In this document: piece by piece, positions 50,636 through 58,672 of the stretch | Layout of the letters: every line of letters begins with the position of its first letter | How positions within the stretch are numbered: the stretch's first letter is position 1 | Assembly: GCF_015244565.1 (NCBI RefSeq) | Contig: NZ_JABCQG010000013.1 | Location: forward strand, 1 to 64,000 | Direction of reading: 5' to 3' | DNA from: Gluconobacter vitians | GTDB taxonomy: Bacteria; Pseudomonadota; Alphaproteobacteria; Acetobacterales; Acetobacteraceae | DNA length: 64,000 nt | Program-made: the position numbers and the translations under genes | Notes under the pieces: model-generated | The model's database searches: none | Told to the model about the DNA's origin: nothing | The model's input: only the letters and a program-made list of their open reading frames with translations

Positions 50636-50989
50636 TTACTGCGGCTGACCGCTCGGCGCTTCGGCAGCAGTCCCATTCATCTGACCCGGCTTTGTGGAAT
50701 GCTCCACGTCATAGGCCGTGGCCTTCTCTTCATAGGAGCCTTTGGCTCCTGGATGATCCTTGTCATAAAGCGCCGCCTTCTGACGTGCTTCCTTCCGATA
50801 TTCATGTCGGACGTACATACCGGTGATGCATCCGCCCGTGGCGCCCAGAACACCATGATGGTTGGCAACATGGCCACCTACGGCGCCTGCGGCACCGTAC
50901 TTGAGGCATCCACCCGGCTCTGCCTGGGCGGATGCAAGTGTTGTTCCCAGAAGTCCGGCAGCAGCGGCAATCATCAGGGAGGTTTTCAT
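50636..50989 (-). CDS. Small secreted glycine-rich protein
   Basis: 117 residues: signal peptide MKTSLMIAAAAGLLGTTLAS, then CLKYGAAGAVGGHVANHHGV with alternating Gly/small residues like a glycine-zipper membrane segment, then a charged tail. The start at 50987-50989 follows AGGATGCTTTT. Similar short zipper proteins are envelope proteins; the function here is unknown. Confidence 0.75.
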   Translation of the reverse strand: MKTSLMIAAAAGLLGTTLASAQAEPGGCLKYGAAGAVGGHVANHHGVLGATGGCITGMYVRHEYRKEARQKAALYDKDHPGAKGSYEEKATAYDVEHSTKPGQMNGTAAEAPSGQPQ

Positions 50990-51246
50990 AAAAGCATCCT
51001 GTTTCTCAATAGGCTCCGGCAAGGCCGGATCGTTGAACATCCATAGAAACAGATGACGGTTACAGGAGTTGCAGGTGGGGACAGGCAGGGAAGGGGCAAG
51101 AAAAGGAAGTCCAGTCGCCACAGGCCGTCTGGCCGCCACAATGGTTCGGCCGCACGCGGCCCGCACCCTGGAGGGCGCGCCATTGTCCCGTCCAGCCGTC
51201 TGCGCCTTGCGGGAAAGCATCTGAAAAGAGAAAAAGGAAGCTTTCC
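50990..51246. other. Intergenic region with structured cassette E
   Basis: From 51053 the bases show a purine-rich run (GGCAGGGAAGGGGCAAGAAAAGG), then paired CCACAATGG and CCATTGTCC around GC-rich sequence with CCGCACGCGGCC, then AAAAAGGAAG before the GTG at 51247. It fits cassettes A-D. The minus-strand promoter of the 50636 gene must also lie here. Confidence 0.55.
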
Positions 51247-52062
51247 GTGGCTACTCCCGTCACAACAGTCTTTACGCTCACCGGCCCGCAGGACCGTCTG
51301 CGCCAGATCGCCGAAGAGCGCGCCTACCGGACCTGTGCACCAGACCAGATGGCGTGGGAGAACGACACCACGCTGGTGATGACCCTCGAAAATGGCATCG
51401 GCACGTCCTTCCTCGGGCACGGTCACGGGCTGTCCGACGACTATCCGGACGTCAGTATCCGGGGCATGGAGTATTTCGACAGCTTCGATGATCCGGGCTT
51501 TGCCAAATGGCAGGGCGGTCAGCTCGTGTATGAAGCAGACCTCATCACCGTTTTTTCGATCCTGTTTCCAACGGATCCTTCGAGAGACTGGGCGGGCTGT
51601 AGCGCCAGCTTCTGGCACAGGTCTCAGCCTCTCCCGGCGGCCATAGCTGAGAACTGTCCGGACTTTGACCTGATGCCATTGCGGCAACTGGCAGAGCCAG
51701 CGCCCGGATGGGTCCAGACCTCGGATGGCTTCGCCACCCTTTTCCTCCGGCTGCCCTCAACACCCGATGCGCAGGATGGTCTCGGCGTGATCTTCTATCC
51801 GGGGATCGGCAGATGCACCCTGCTGACAGGTATCGACCGCTTCGGCGGCGTGGCCCTGTTTAGGCGTCAAGCTTATGGACAGATACGCGCACAGTGTCCC
51901 GAACTGCGTGCCGTCCTGCGAGAGTGCTGGAAGGCTGATGAGAAGAAGAGGCGGAAAGCGCGCCAGAAGCAGAAGGTGCTGAGGAGGAGATTGAAGAAGG
52001 CAGAGCAGGAGAGAGGGGATAATGTGTTTTCTTTCTTCGATACTGACTCGTGGGTGGTTTGA
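51247..52062 (+). CDS. Unknown plasmid protein
   Basis: 271 residues with GTG start after AAAAGGAAGCTTTCC. The middle has DGLGVIFYPGIGRCTLLTGI; the C-terminus is a very basic coiled segment (ADEKKRRKARQKQKVLRRRL). The basic tail suggests nucleic-acid contact. No family recognised. Confidence 0.65.
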   Translation: MATPVTTVFTLTGPQDRLRQIAEERAYRTCAPDQMAWENDTTLVMTLENGIGTSFLGHGHGLSDDYPDVSIRGMEYFDSFDDPGFAKWQGGQLVYEADLITVFSILFPTDPSRDWAGCSASFWHRSQPLPAAIAENCPDFDLMPLRQLAEPAPGWVQTSDGFATLFLRLPSTPDAQDGLGVIFYPGIGRCTLLTGIDRFGGVALFRRQAYGQIRAQCPELRAVLRECWKADEKKRRKARQKQKVLRRRLKKAEQERGDNVFSFFDTDSWVV

Positions 52063-52082
52063 AGGGCAGAAGAAAAGAAGGA

Positions 52083-52443
52083 TCGGGGCGGCCCTGACGG
52101 GTTCGTTCACCCTATTCCGCTAGGCTCCTGCGTCGCCAAGCTCCACCGAGCCACAGGGTCCAGCCGCCCTTGGTCGGGCGTCTGGCCCCTGCGTCTCGGC
52201 CCTTCCGGGTAACGGTTCACCCGCATCCTTTTCCGATGACGGACGGTCCTGGTGTGGGTGATCGGTTCGTGAGACGGCTCCTCAACCTCCCCGGCCAGTC
52301 CTGCGGACCGTCCGGGGAGGCACGTTCCACGACGGCGGCCTCGCATCCAGCGTTCAGTCTGACAGTCGCCGTGCCAGTCCGTAAAGCCACTGCGCGACCC
52401 TCGGCGGCAGGTGTCAGGCCCGCGTCTGCTGCAGGGCCGCACG
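52083..52443 (+). repeat. 361-bp direct repeat, left copy
   Basis: Matches 54177-54537 at a constant offset of 2094 bases with only a few substitutions and no indels. Non-coding in appearance, with CCTATTCCGCTAGGCTCCTG and CCGTCCGGGGAGG. It directly follows the stop of the 51247 gene. Confidence 0.95.
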
Positions 52444-52841
52444 CGACCCCGCATCAGCCGCAAACCTGCCCCCCTTGCTCAGGACGCTCCGGGCTTGACG
52501 GCCTGTCCCGTCGCCCGTCTTGGCCAGTGGCAGGATGGGCTCAGGAAAACGCCACCGTCGTTCCACTCTCGTCGCCGTCAGTGTGCTCGCCGCACGGGCA
52601 GGATGGGTCTAGGAAAACGACAGGTATTCATGAAGTAATCAAGAAATCTTTTTACTTGTCCTGCAAAAATAAATCGCGTTTTATGGCGCTTTTCCGCGCT
52701 TTTCCGCGCTTTTTCTCTTGTCATGAAAGGCCGGAAAGGCTATCTTTTACTTGTCGAGAGGGATTGGCCCTCAAGACAAAGCGCCCCGGTTAGTGCTGTA
52801 ACACCAAGCCGGGACTTCGCTAGACTAGAAAGGTTCGTTTC
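52444..52841. other. Repeat-rich leader of the 52842 gene
   Basis: Contains GGCAGGATGGG...AGGAAAACG twice (52529-52551, 52597-52619), the second also ending the right repeat copy at 54538. AT-rich 52640-52700 follows, then CGCTTTTCCG three times in tandem (52687-52715) and CTTTTACTTGTC near 52745. No gene. Could be an origin, a structured leader or a promoter region; GAAAGGTTCGTTTC precedes the ATG. Confidence 0.5.
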
Positions 52842-53510
52842 ATGTCCGACGCAGCAACCACAATCGCACCGAAGGCCCAGAACCGCAAGGCTGCAAACAA
52901 GGCCAGCCCCGCCGCCGTCCGCCGTTTCAACGAAGCCCGCGAACGCACCAAGGCCATTGCCGCTCCCACGCTGGCAGACGTCATGCGCCTTGCCCCCAAC
53001 GATGACAAGATCGCCGCTATCGTTCAGCATTTCGGTTTCGAGGCTGGCGACTATGACGAGCTAATGGGGGCCGGTCTCAGCATGATCCGCGACCAGTACA
53101 CGCTTCTTGAGGATGTGCTTGTCGTCACCGACTTCCGGGGCGAGCGCAATTTCAAGGCCATGGAAATGCACCTTGGCCGCATCGTGGACGGCCTGATCCG
53201 CTCTGCCTATGGGGCCGCCAATTTTTACGAGAACAAGCGCCAGCTTGCCCGCGACGAACAGAACTCTTTCAGCAACGAAAGCCGCGACGAAGACCGCCAA
53301 GGCATCGACGGCGGGGAAAACCGCGTAGATCGGGCCGTCCGTTTCGCTGCACAGCAGGCCCCCAAAGCTTACGCGCTCGCCGTCATGGCTCAGGGCGCAT
53401 GTGACGCCTACCGCGAACTGATCGGGGAAGACTGGAAGCCTTACGTCAAGGACAACGCCCGCAGCCTCACCGAGAACGTCCGCGCCGCACAATGGGGGGC
53501 CGTTCTCTAA
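52842..53510 (+). CDS. Unknown protein inside the direct-repeat segment
   Basis: 222 residues from MSDAATTIAPKAQNRKAANK. The N-terminal part is basic and Ala-rich; the centre is helical with YDELMGAGLSMIRDQYTLLE and MEMHLGRIVDGLIRSAYGA. No family recognised. It lies alone between the two 361-bp repeats with the membrane gene, so it may be part of a transposed or duplicated module. Confidence 0.75.
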   Translation: MSDAATTIAPKAQNRKAANKASPAAVRRFNEARERTKAIAAPTLADVMRLAPNDDKIAAIVQHFGFEAGDYDELMGAGLSMIRDQYTLLEDVLVVTDFRGERNFKAMEMHLGRIVDGLIRSAYGAANFYENKRQLARDEQNSFSNESRDEDRQGIDGGENRVDRAVRFAAQQAPKAYALAVMAQGACDAYRELIGEDWKPYVKDNARSLTENVRAAQWGAVL

Positions 53511-53723
53511 CCCCCACAGGCCGGGCCAGCAGGTCCGGCCACTCACCGGGGCCGCGCTGACGGCCTCGGCTCTGCCCTCGGTCTCTTCTCCCGTCCGCCC
53601 TTTTCAATTCCCCCGTCGTTTTTTCCGGGAAGGCGGACGCGCCTCGTCGGCGCGGAGTGTTTTGCCCCCAATGCTCGCCCCCCACAGGGGGGCTGCGCCA
53701 AGGCAATCGAAGAAGCGAAGGGT

Positions 53724-54071
53724 TCAGATTTCTTCGATCATGGAAGAGAGTAGTTCGAGCAACCAGCCTCCGAACCCTGCCATCAAAGCCACGTCCAGAG
53801 CGCTGATCGCCTCCTTCTCGTGTCCCAGCAGGTACAATCCAAGAGACAGGACGGCGCAAAGAGCCGTAACCGGGATCGCCAGAAAAAGTGCGTACCGGGT
53901 CGAGCGCCGCAGCCAAAGCATCATCGTCGCCATGCACGCTGTAGCGATGTCGAAAAGCGCATAGGGTGTGCCAAGGAGCTTGGCGCTGTTTCGCTCACGA
54001 ATAGCCGTAATTAGCCACTGGAGACCAAACAGAAAGAGGAAATACGGCCAGACCGTCGGTATGGTGAGCAT
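53724..54071 (-). CDS. Small integral membrane protein, unknown
   Basis: 115 residues with about four hydrophobic segments (TVWPYFLFLFGLQWLI; YALFDIATACMATMMLWL; YALFLAIPVTALCAVLSLGL; ISALDVALMAGFGGWLLELL). AAGGA about ten bases upstream supports the ATG at 54069-54071; an earlier GTG at 54092 is possible. Lies within the segment bounded by the direct repeats. Confidence 0.75.
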   Translation of the reverse strand: MLTIPTVWPYFLFLFGLQWLITAIRERNSAKLLGTPYALFDIATACMATMMLWLRRSTRYALFLAIPVTALCAVLSLGLYLLGHEKEAISALDVALMAGFGGWLLELLSSMIEEI

Positions 54072-54176
54072 CTGTTTCATGTCCTTAATCACGAAGCGGA
54101 CGCCTCGGATGATGGCGTGTTTTTTGCTTCAGAAGGGCAGAATGACGCGGAAAGATGCGACTGGCAGAAAAAGGGT

Positions 54177-54537
54177 TCGGGGCGGCCCTGACGGGTTCGC
54201 TCACCCTATTCCGCTAGGCTCCTGCGTCGCCAAGCTCCACCGAGCCACAGGGTCCAGCCGCCCTTGGTCGGGCGTCTGGCCCCTGCGTCTCGGCCCTTCC
54301 GGGTAACGGTTCACCCGCATTCTTTTCCGATGACGGACGGTCCTGGTGTGGGTGTTCTGTTCGTGAGACGGCTCCTCAACCTCCCCGGCCAGTCCTGCGG
54401 ACCGTCCGGGGAGGCACGTTCCACGACGGCGGCCTCGCATCCAGCGTTCAGTCTGACAGTCGCCGTGCCAGTCCGTAAAGCCACTGCGCGACCCTCGGCG
54501 GCAGGTGTCAGGCCCGCGTCTGCTGCAGGGCCGCACG
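54177..54537 (+). repeat. 361-bp direct repeat, right copy
   Basis: Copy of 52083-52443. The match then resumes at 52597 (GGCAGGATGGGTC...), so this copy equals the left copy with 153 bases (52444-52596) deleted between two GCCGCACG repeats. It lies just after the Fic gene on the minus strand. Confidence 0.95.
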
Positions 54538-54568
54538 GGCAGGATGGGTCTAGGAAAACAGGGGGCGA

Positions 54569-56044
54569 TCAGCCGGGGCCGGGTGTTCGGGCAGACGAAA
54601 GAGACGGGTGGCCTGCCGGGTCCGTTGTGGAGGTCAGGGCGGGCTGGCCGGTCAGGGTCTGGATCAGGGCGCGGCCCGGTTCAGAGGTGGGAGTCCGGCT
54701 GGCATGGCGGGCGATGTCCCGATCCGTCCCGGACAGTTCTGTCAGGATTTCTGCTTCCCGACCGTGAGCGGCACCAAACGCAAAGGCCTTTTCCCGACTG
54801 TCGCCATAGGCTGCCATGTCCTTCTGCACCTTGCCCAGCTCGCGCGCGAAAGTGGGATTGTGGCGCAGTTCTTTTTCGATCTCTTTCCCGAGCGCGGCAT
54901 GACGGCCTCCGGCCTTCATGCCGGTGAAGGCCTGTGCTGCATCGCCGCCCTCCTGGCGGATCGCGGCCTCGATGTCGCGGCAGACGAGGGAAGGCGGGGC
55001 CGACCAGAACGCATGAAGAGAGGCGGCGGCCTTGCGGCCTTCTTCCTTGGCCTGCGCCAGGAGCGCGCTTTCGCGCTTCTCTTCCGCAGGCCCGAAGACA
55101 GCCGGAATGACCGGACGCGGTACGGGTCGAAGCGTTGGAGCAGCAGAGGCCGTCAAAAAATCGGACTGCACGGTAACAGTGTATCCGCCATCCTGTCGGA
55201 CGGCGTTTCGGAGATCCGCTACGGGGACCGCCACGATCCCCTCAGGCGTTTCGAACGCACCGGAAAGGCTGGTCCGGCTTTTGAAGATCCCCAAGACCGT
55301 TTCCCCAGGCGCGGCCGTGCGGATGACGAGGTCATCCAGCGGCCTTGCGGCGGGGCCAGAGCCCATGTCCTGCAGCAGCTCCTTAAGGGCACGCGCACGG
55401 GTGGGATCGGTGGCATCTGTCAGCAAGGCGGGCATAGCAGGGTGATCCGGATCCTGCGTGCCGGCGATGGACGCGGACACCATGCGGGCTCTTGTGATGA
55501 CGGAGAGGTCCACGTTATGCCCGTAATGACGGCCGAGTTCCGCGATGAACGCGTCCTGCGTTCGGCCGTTGCCCTCCCTGTACGGGTGGACATAATTGAG
55601 TTCGTTTAGAACCTTTCCGGCGACGGCCGCGAACTGTTCCGGCGTGGAGTTCTTCAGGACATCCGGGTTGCGGATCGGCTTGAAGGCTTCGTTTAGCCCC
55701 ATGTCGATATGGGAACCGGGCAGGAAGGTTGTTGACCCTTTCCGCATGGAGCCGATCGGTTCGACCCGTGCTCCGTCCACGACCGGCCTTTCGTGGCGCA
55801 TGTGACCAGCCCACTCATAGACGTCCTGGAAGATATGCCGATGGATGGCCTTCAGGTGGTCGGCATCGAAATGCCCGGACGGCCCCAGACCCATCCGGAT
55901 TTCCAGAATCCTGTGACTGGTGCGGCGGTACTCTTCGGGGTGAAGCTCGGAATGGCGGCGCAGGCCGAGACGGTTTCGCAGAACGTCCGTCTGGTCAGGA
56001 TCATCCGAGACGTTCGGGTAGGTGTAACCGTGGGCAGGAGGCAT
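54569..56044 (-). CDS. Fic-domain AMP-transferase-like protein (VbhT/Bep type), altered active-site motif
   Basis: 491 residues. The N-terminal Fic domain has the motif HPYREGNGRTQD at residues 153-164. The catalytic His153 and the GNGR anion hole are intact, but the second Arg of HxFx(D/E)GNGRxxR is Asp164. A beta domain (FETPEGIVAVPVADL) and a helical, basic C-terminal region follow, like the Fic-OB-BID layout of VbhT and Bartonella Bep proteins, which suggests transfer through a type IV system. Typical Fic enzymes AMPylate targets (gyrase/topo IV for VbhT). The start is seven bases after the antitoxin stop. Confidence 0.85.
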   Translation of the reverse strand: MPPAHGYTYPNVSDDPDQTDVLRNRLGLRRHSELHPEEYRRTSHRILEIRMGLGPSGHFDADHLKAIHRHIFQDVYEWAGHMRHERPVVDGARVEPIGSMRKGSTTFLPGSHIDMGLNEAFKPIRNPDVLKNSTPEQFAAVAGKVLNELNYVHPYREGNGRTQDAFIAELGRHYGHNVDLSVITRARMVSASIAGTQDPDHPAMPALLTDATDPTRARALKELLQDMGSGPAARPLDDLVIRTAAPGETVLGIFKSRTSLSGAFETPEGIVAVPVADLRNAVRQDGGYTVTVQSDFLTASAAPTLRPVPRPVIPAVFGPAEEKRESALLAQAKEEGRKAAASLHAFWSAPPSLVCRDIEAAIRQEGGDAAQAFTGMKAGGRHAALGKEIEKELRHNPTFARELGKVQKDMAAYGDSREKAFAFGAAHGREAEILTELSGTDRDIARHASRTPTSEPGRALIQTLTGQPALTSTTDPAGHPSLSSARTPGPG

Positions 56045-56051
56045 CGACGCG

Positions 56052-56267
56052 TCAGAGGGCGGGATTCAGTCTCCGCCCCAGTTCGGCGAGGTCGATCTGT
56101 CCCGCGACGAACGACTGGCAGGCATCCTCGATAAGGGGATCATGCGTGTAGCCCTGCCGTCTCTGGGCCGCGAGGGTCCATTCGACCGCATCCTGACGGC
56201 GCGCGCGCTCTTCATCCGAAAGGGCGGAAAAAGGCGTCGGAGCGAAGAGGGTTTTGGCTGAACTCAT
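56052..56267 (-). CDS. VbhA-like antitoxin of the Fic protein, degenerate inhibitory motif
   Basis: 71 residues: RRQDAVEWTLAAQRRQGYTH followed by FVAGQIDLAELGRRL matches the helix-turn and closing helix of VbhA-type antitoxins. In place of the inhibitory (S/T)xxxE(G/N), the sequence has Ala34-Gln-Arg-Arg-Gln38-Gly39, so both key residues differ. Position directly before fic fits the family. The ribosome-binding site is weak and the start could be elsewhere in the 56516 frame, but this ATG gives the family N-terminus. Confidence 0.75.
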   Translation of the reverse strand: MSSAKTLFAPTPFSALSDEERARRQDAVEWTLAAQRRQGYTHDPLIEDACQSFVAGQIDLAELGRRLNPAL

Positions 56268-56393
56268 AGGAAGAAAATAGCGGTTTTTTCCCGGAATGGC
56301 AATGTTTTCTGGGCTTCGCGGCCTCTCTGGATGCGTATTTTGAAGGAGCGATTTTTTACGCTCAGTCGCAGAACGCGACGGCAGGATGCTTTT

Positions 56394-56672
56394 ATGACGA
56401 AGAGCCTTTCCCCTCTCGATAGCCGCCCGAAGCACCTGACCGGGCCGCGCCTGTCTCTTGCCCTGTTCCGGATCGGATGGTCCGAGCGTCAGGCCGCCGA
56501 GAAATGCGACATGCACCGCAACCAGTTCCGGCGCTGCCTGGAGGGCACGTCCTCTCTCCCGGCTGATCTGTCTTTGTGGTTACTGGATCTGGAAGCGGCC
56601 CATGTGGCCCATCCCTGTCCCCGGCAGAGAAAGGCCGATCCCATTCTCGCCGAGATCCGCAAAGCCGGGTGA
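56394..56672 (+). CDS. Small HTH protein
   Basis: 92 residues from MTKSLSPLDSRPKHLTGPRL. The HTH-like part is LSLALFRIGWSERQAAEKCD, MHRNQFRRCLEG. Preceded by GGCAGGATGCTTTT and by AGTCGCAGA at 56364-56372. Divergent from the Fic/antitoxin pair, so it may control it; unproven. Confidence 0.65.
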   Translation: MTKSLSPLDSRPKHLTGPRLSLALFRIGWSERQAAEKCDMHRNQFRRCLEGTSSLPADLSLWLLDLEAAHVAHPCPRQRKADPILAEIRKAG

Positions 56673-56727
56673 CATTGCCCGCGACGTGGTGGCTTCCGGT
56701 GTCTCCACGTCCAGGCTCAGGGGATAC

Positions 56728-56751
56728 AAAAAAGGCAGCCCGGAGGCTGCC
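56728..56751 (-). terminator. Rho-independent terminator of the 56761 gene
   Basis: GGCAGCC (56734-56740) and GGCTGCC (56745-56751), loop CGGA; on the minus strand a T-run (complement of 56728-56733) follows. Ten bases after the stop codon. Confidence 0.88.
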
Positions 56752-56760
56752 TCATTGTTA

Positions 56761-57162
56761 TCAGTCGTGATGATAGCTGAAACCTTGTGTACCATCTGAC
56801 ATGAGAACCGGCTCACAGCGGGCTGTCGGGTCGGCTGCCGCTGCGTAAGGCTTGATGAGTGCCTGCTTTACCCAGCCTGACTTCATGTTCATTTGCAGCG
56901 CTGAAATATAGCCGTTTACCGGTGCCGTATCTGATTTTACGGCCAATACTTCAGCGGCTCCGCCCATGGTCTGCGCACCGTCCCGGGGCTCGCTGTAAAG
57001 CATAGGTGGATGGTTGAAATCCATCTCCTGCTCGTGGGTCAAATTCAGCATCGCACAGCTATACCCCGGCAGGGTCTTCACTACGTGGCGTGCGGCAGCC
57101 ATGGCGTGAGACGATGTAAACGCCGCAACGACAAGCAAAGGGAAGTAGAGTGTCCGTTTCAT
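56761..57162 (-). CDS. Secreted SH3-like small protein
   Basis: 133 residues with signal peptide MKRTLYFPLLVVAAFTSSHA. The mature part (ALQMNMKSGWVKQALIKPYA) resembles bacterial SH3 repeats in periplasmic proteins. Cys residues at about 36 and 117 could bridge. It lies 19 bases downstream of the transglycosylase gene, same operon. Confidence 0.7.
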   Translation of the reverse strand: MKRTLYFPLLVVAAFTSSHAMAAARHVVKTLPGYSCAMLNLTHEQEMDFNHPPMLYSEPRDGAQTMGGAAEVLAVKSDTAPVNGYISALQMNMKSGWVKQALIKPYAAAADPTARCEPVLMSDGTQGFSYHHD

Positions 57163-57181
57163 GGTTGAATCCTAGCGTTTA

Positions 57182-57994
57182 TTAAGAGTTTAGAACAGGC
57201 AATGTTGCGCCTGATCCCATCTTGTCTGCGACTGATTGCCTCCACTGACTGACCGTCTCACCTGCGGAAATGCCATTTTTTGCGAGTGCAGACGCGCTGT
57301 ACGAAGGAAGTGTCTCGGCCATGGTCGCGTCCGGATTGGCCTGAGCGATGGCCCGACCCGATGATGGCCCGAAATTATAGTAACCTCTGACATCCACGGA
57401 GGTGGGGTTGCTGATCCCTTGATTTTGTAGATAGGTCGCGCCGTCCTTCAGGTACTGAGCGGCTGCTACTGCTTGTGTTGCCGGATCCTGTTGGCCTGCC
57501 GTTCCGGACGTAATGGTGCTGGCGAGGCCGGGGTTGGCCGCGAGTGCTTTGCTCATTTCTTCGCTGTAGGTTCCATTGGACATCTGGAACGCACCGGTAA
57601 TCGTGTTTCCTGAGCTGTTCGCCGTATAGACATTCTGACAGCCTGATTCGACCTGACAGGTTGCGGCCAAGGCGGCCGGATTGACGCCGAGGGAAGATGC
57701 GTTGTCAGCGGCCTGATAGCCCCATGCGCGACTATAAAGTGTTTGCAGGGCGTCCGATCCATTCGAAACGGGCTGAGTGGTCTGGATGACCTTGCCGTCT
57801 CCGCCGATCTGCTGGACGGTCCCTGCTGGTACCGTGAAGTTCGGCAGGCCGACTTCCGGATAGACGACATGCGGGACTTCCGGCAGGCCGTTCGGCACTT
57901 CAATCGACTGTGCCTGGCACGAACCGCTGAGGCCAAGTCCGGCCGAGAAAGCCAGACCTGTAATCAAAAAGGATTGTTTGAAGGGCGGCGGCAT
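57182..57994 (-). CDS. VirB1-like lytic transglycosylase
   Basis: 270 residues with a signal peptide (MPPPFKQSFLITGLAFSAGL). The SLT-type catalytic core has Glu in ATCQVESGCQNVYTANSSGN and GAFQMSNGTY. Such enzymes open peptidoglycan for conjugative type IV pili or secretion. CAGGAGTGCTCA sets the ATG at 57992-57994. The stretch before residue 85 is extra. Upstream are AGTCGCAGA and a TGTGTCC/GGACACA palindrome. Confidence 0.85.
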   Translation of the reverse strand: MPPPFKQSFLITGLAFSAGLGLSGSCQAQSIEVPNGLPEVPHVVYPEVGLPNFTVPAGTVQQIGGDGKVIQTTQPVSNGSDALQTLYSRAWGYQAADNASSLGVNPAALAATCQVESGCQNVYTANSSGNTITGAFQMSNGTYSEEMSKALAANPGLASTITSGTAGQQDPATQAVAAAQYLKDGATYLQNQGISNPTSVDVRGYYNFGPSSGRAIAQANPDATMAETLPSYSASALAKNGISAGETVSQWRQSVADKMGSGATLPVLNS

Positions 57995-58080
57995 TGAGCA
58001 CTCCTGTGTTGGGGTGGTCAGTATCCGCCTGTAGTCTGCGACTTTGAGTATTGTCTGAACAGCGCTTGTTGGCCCGAGGT

Positions 58081-58103
58081 GGTGTGTCCGTTTTGGACAC
58101 ACC
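58081..58103. promoter_or_regulatory. Palindrome GGTGTGTCC-N5-GGACACACC (candidate operator)
   Basis: Perfect 9-bp arms, 5-base loop GTTTT, no T-tail. It lies upstream of the transglycosylase gene and at the stop of the upstream gene. A closely related site is at 60201-60219. Confidence 0.75.
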
Positions 58104-58672
58104 TAAATCAGGTGATCGAGGATAATTCCGAAGACGGTTCCGCCCACGATCATGGTGGCGAACCATCCGGCCCGCTTGCTGATTTCGTCCCGTCGAACAC
58201 GAGTGCCTGCCATCACGATCTGCGCCTTCATGCTTTCGGCGATTTCGCCTTTAACGGTGCCAAGGACTTCCGCGACCTTCGCCTTGACGGTCTTTTCGTC
58301 AATCTTCTGGAGCTGGCGAGAGGCTGCCACGCCTTCATGAAGAGCACGCCTGACCTCAATAACCTCTTCTGTTGCCGAGCGTGTGCATTGATCCAGCAGG
58401 CTCTCGCACTTGGCAACGCACTGCTCCATGCGTGTCTCGGCCTCCTGAAACAGCGCTCTATGCGCTGCCTCCGAGTGTTCACGATCCTTGAGAAGGAGGG
58501 CCTGATGAAGATTGTTCATCTCCATCAGGATCATGAGGCCATCCAGAACCTTGGCCTCAGGTGAACGCGGCCGGAGCGTCCAACGATGCGTCTGCTCGCG
58601 CAGCGCATCCAGTGAGCTTTCAAACCTGCCCTGACAGTCAGAAATCCTCTGGGTGAGGCCGTCAGACATCAC
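58103..58672 (-). CDS. Coiled-coil protein with C-terminal membrane anchor
   Basis: 189 residues, mostly helical heptads (REHSEAAHRALFQEAETRME) and one C-terminal membrane segment (WFATMIVGGTVFGIILDHLI). Looks like an inner-membrane-anchored tail protein of a transfer apparatus. The ATG overlaps the ATPase stop (ATGA). No named family. Confidence 0.75.
   Translation of the reverse strand: MMSDGLTQRISDCQGRFESSLDALREQTHRWTLRPRSPEAKVLDGLMILMEMNNLHQALLLKDREHSEAAHRALFQEAETRMEQCVAKCESLLDQCTRSATEEVIEVRRALHEGVAASRQLQKIDEKTVKAKVAEVLGTVKGEIAESMKAQIVMAGTRVRRDEISKRAGWFATMIVGGTVFGIILDHLI

Noticed and set aside
52723-53064. 113-residue plus-strand frame before the 222-residue gene
   Set aside because: Overlaps the real gene in another frame; Pro/Arg-rich shadow.
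52170-54767. Paired frames in the 361-bp repeats
   Set aside because: Each repeat gives the same frames on both strands; composition is unlike coding sequence.
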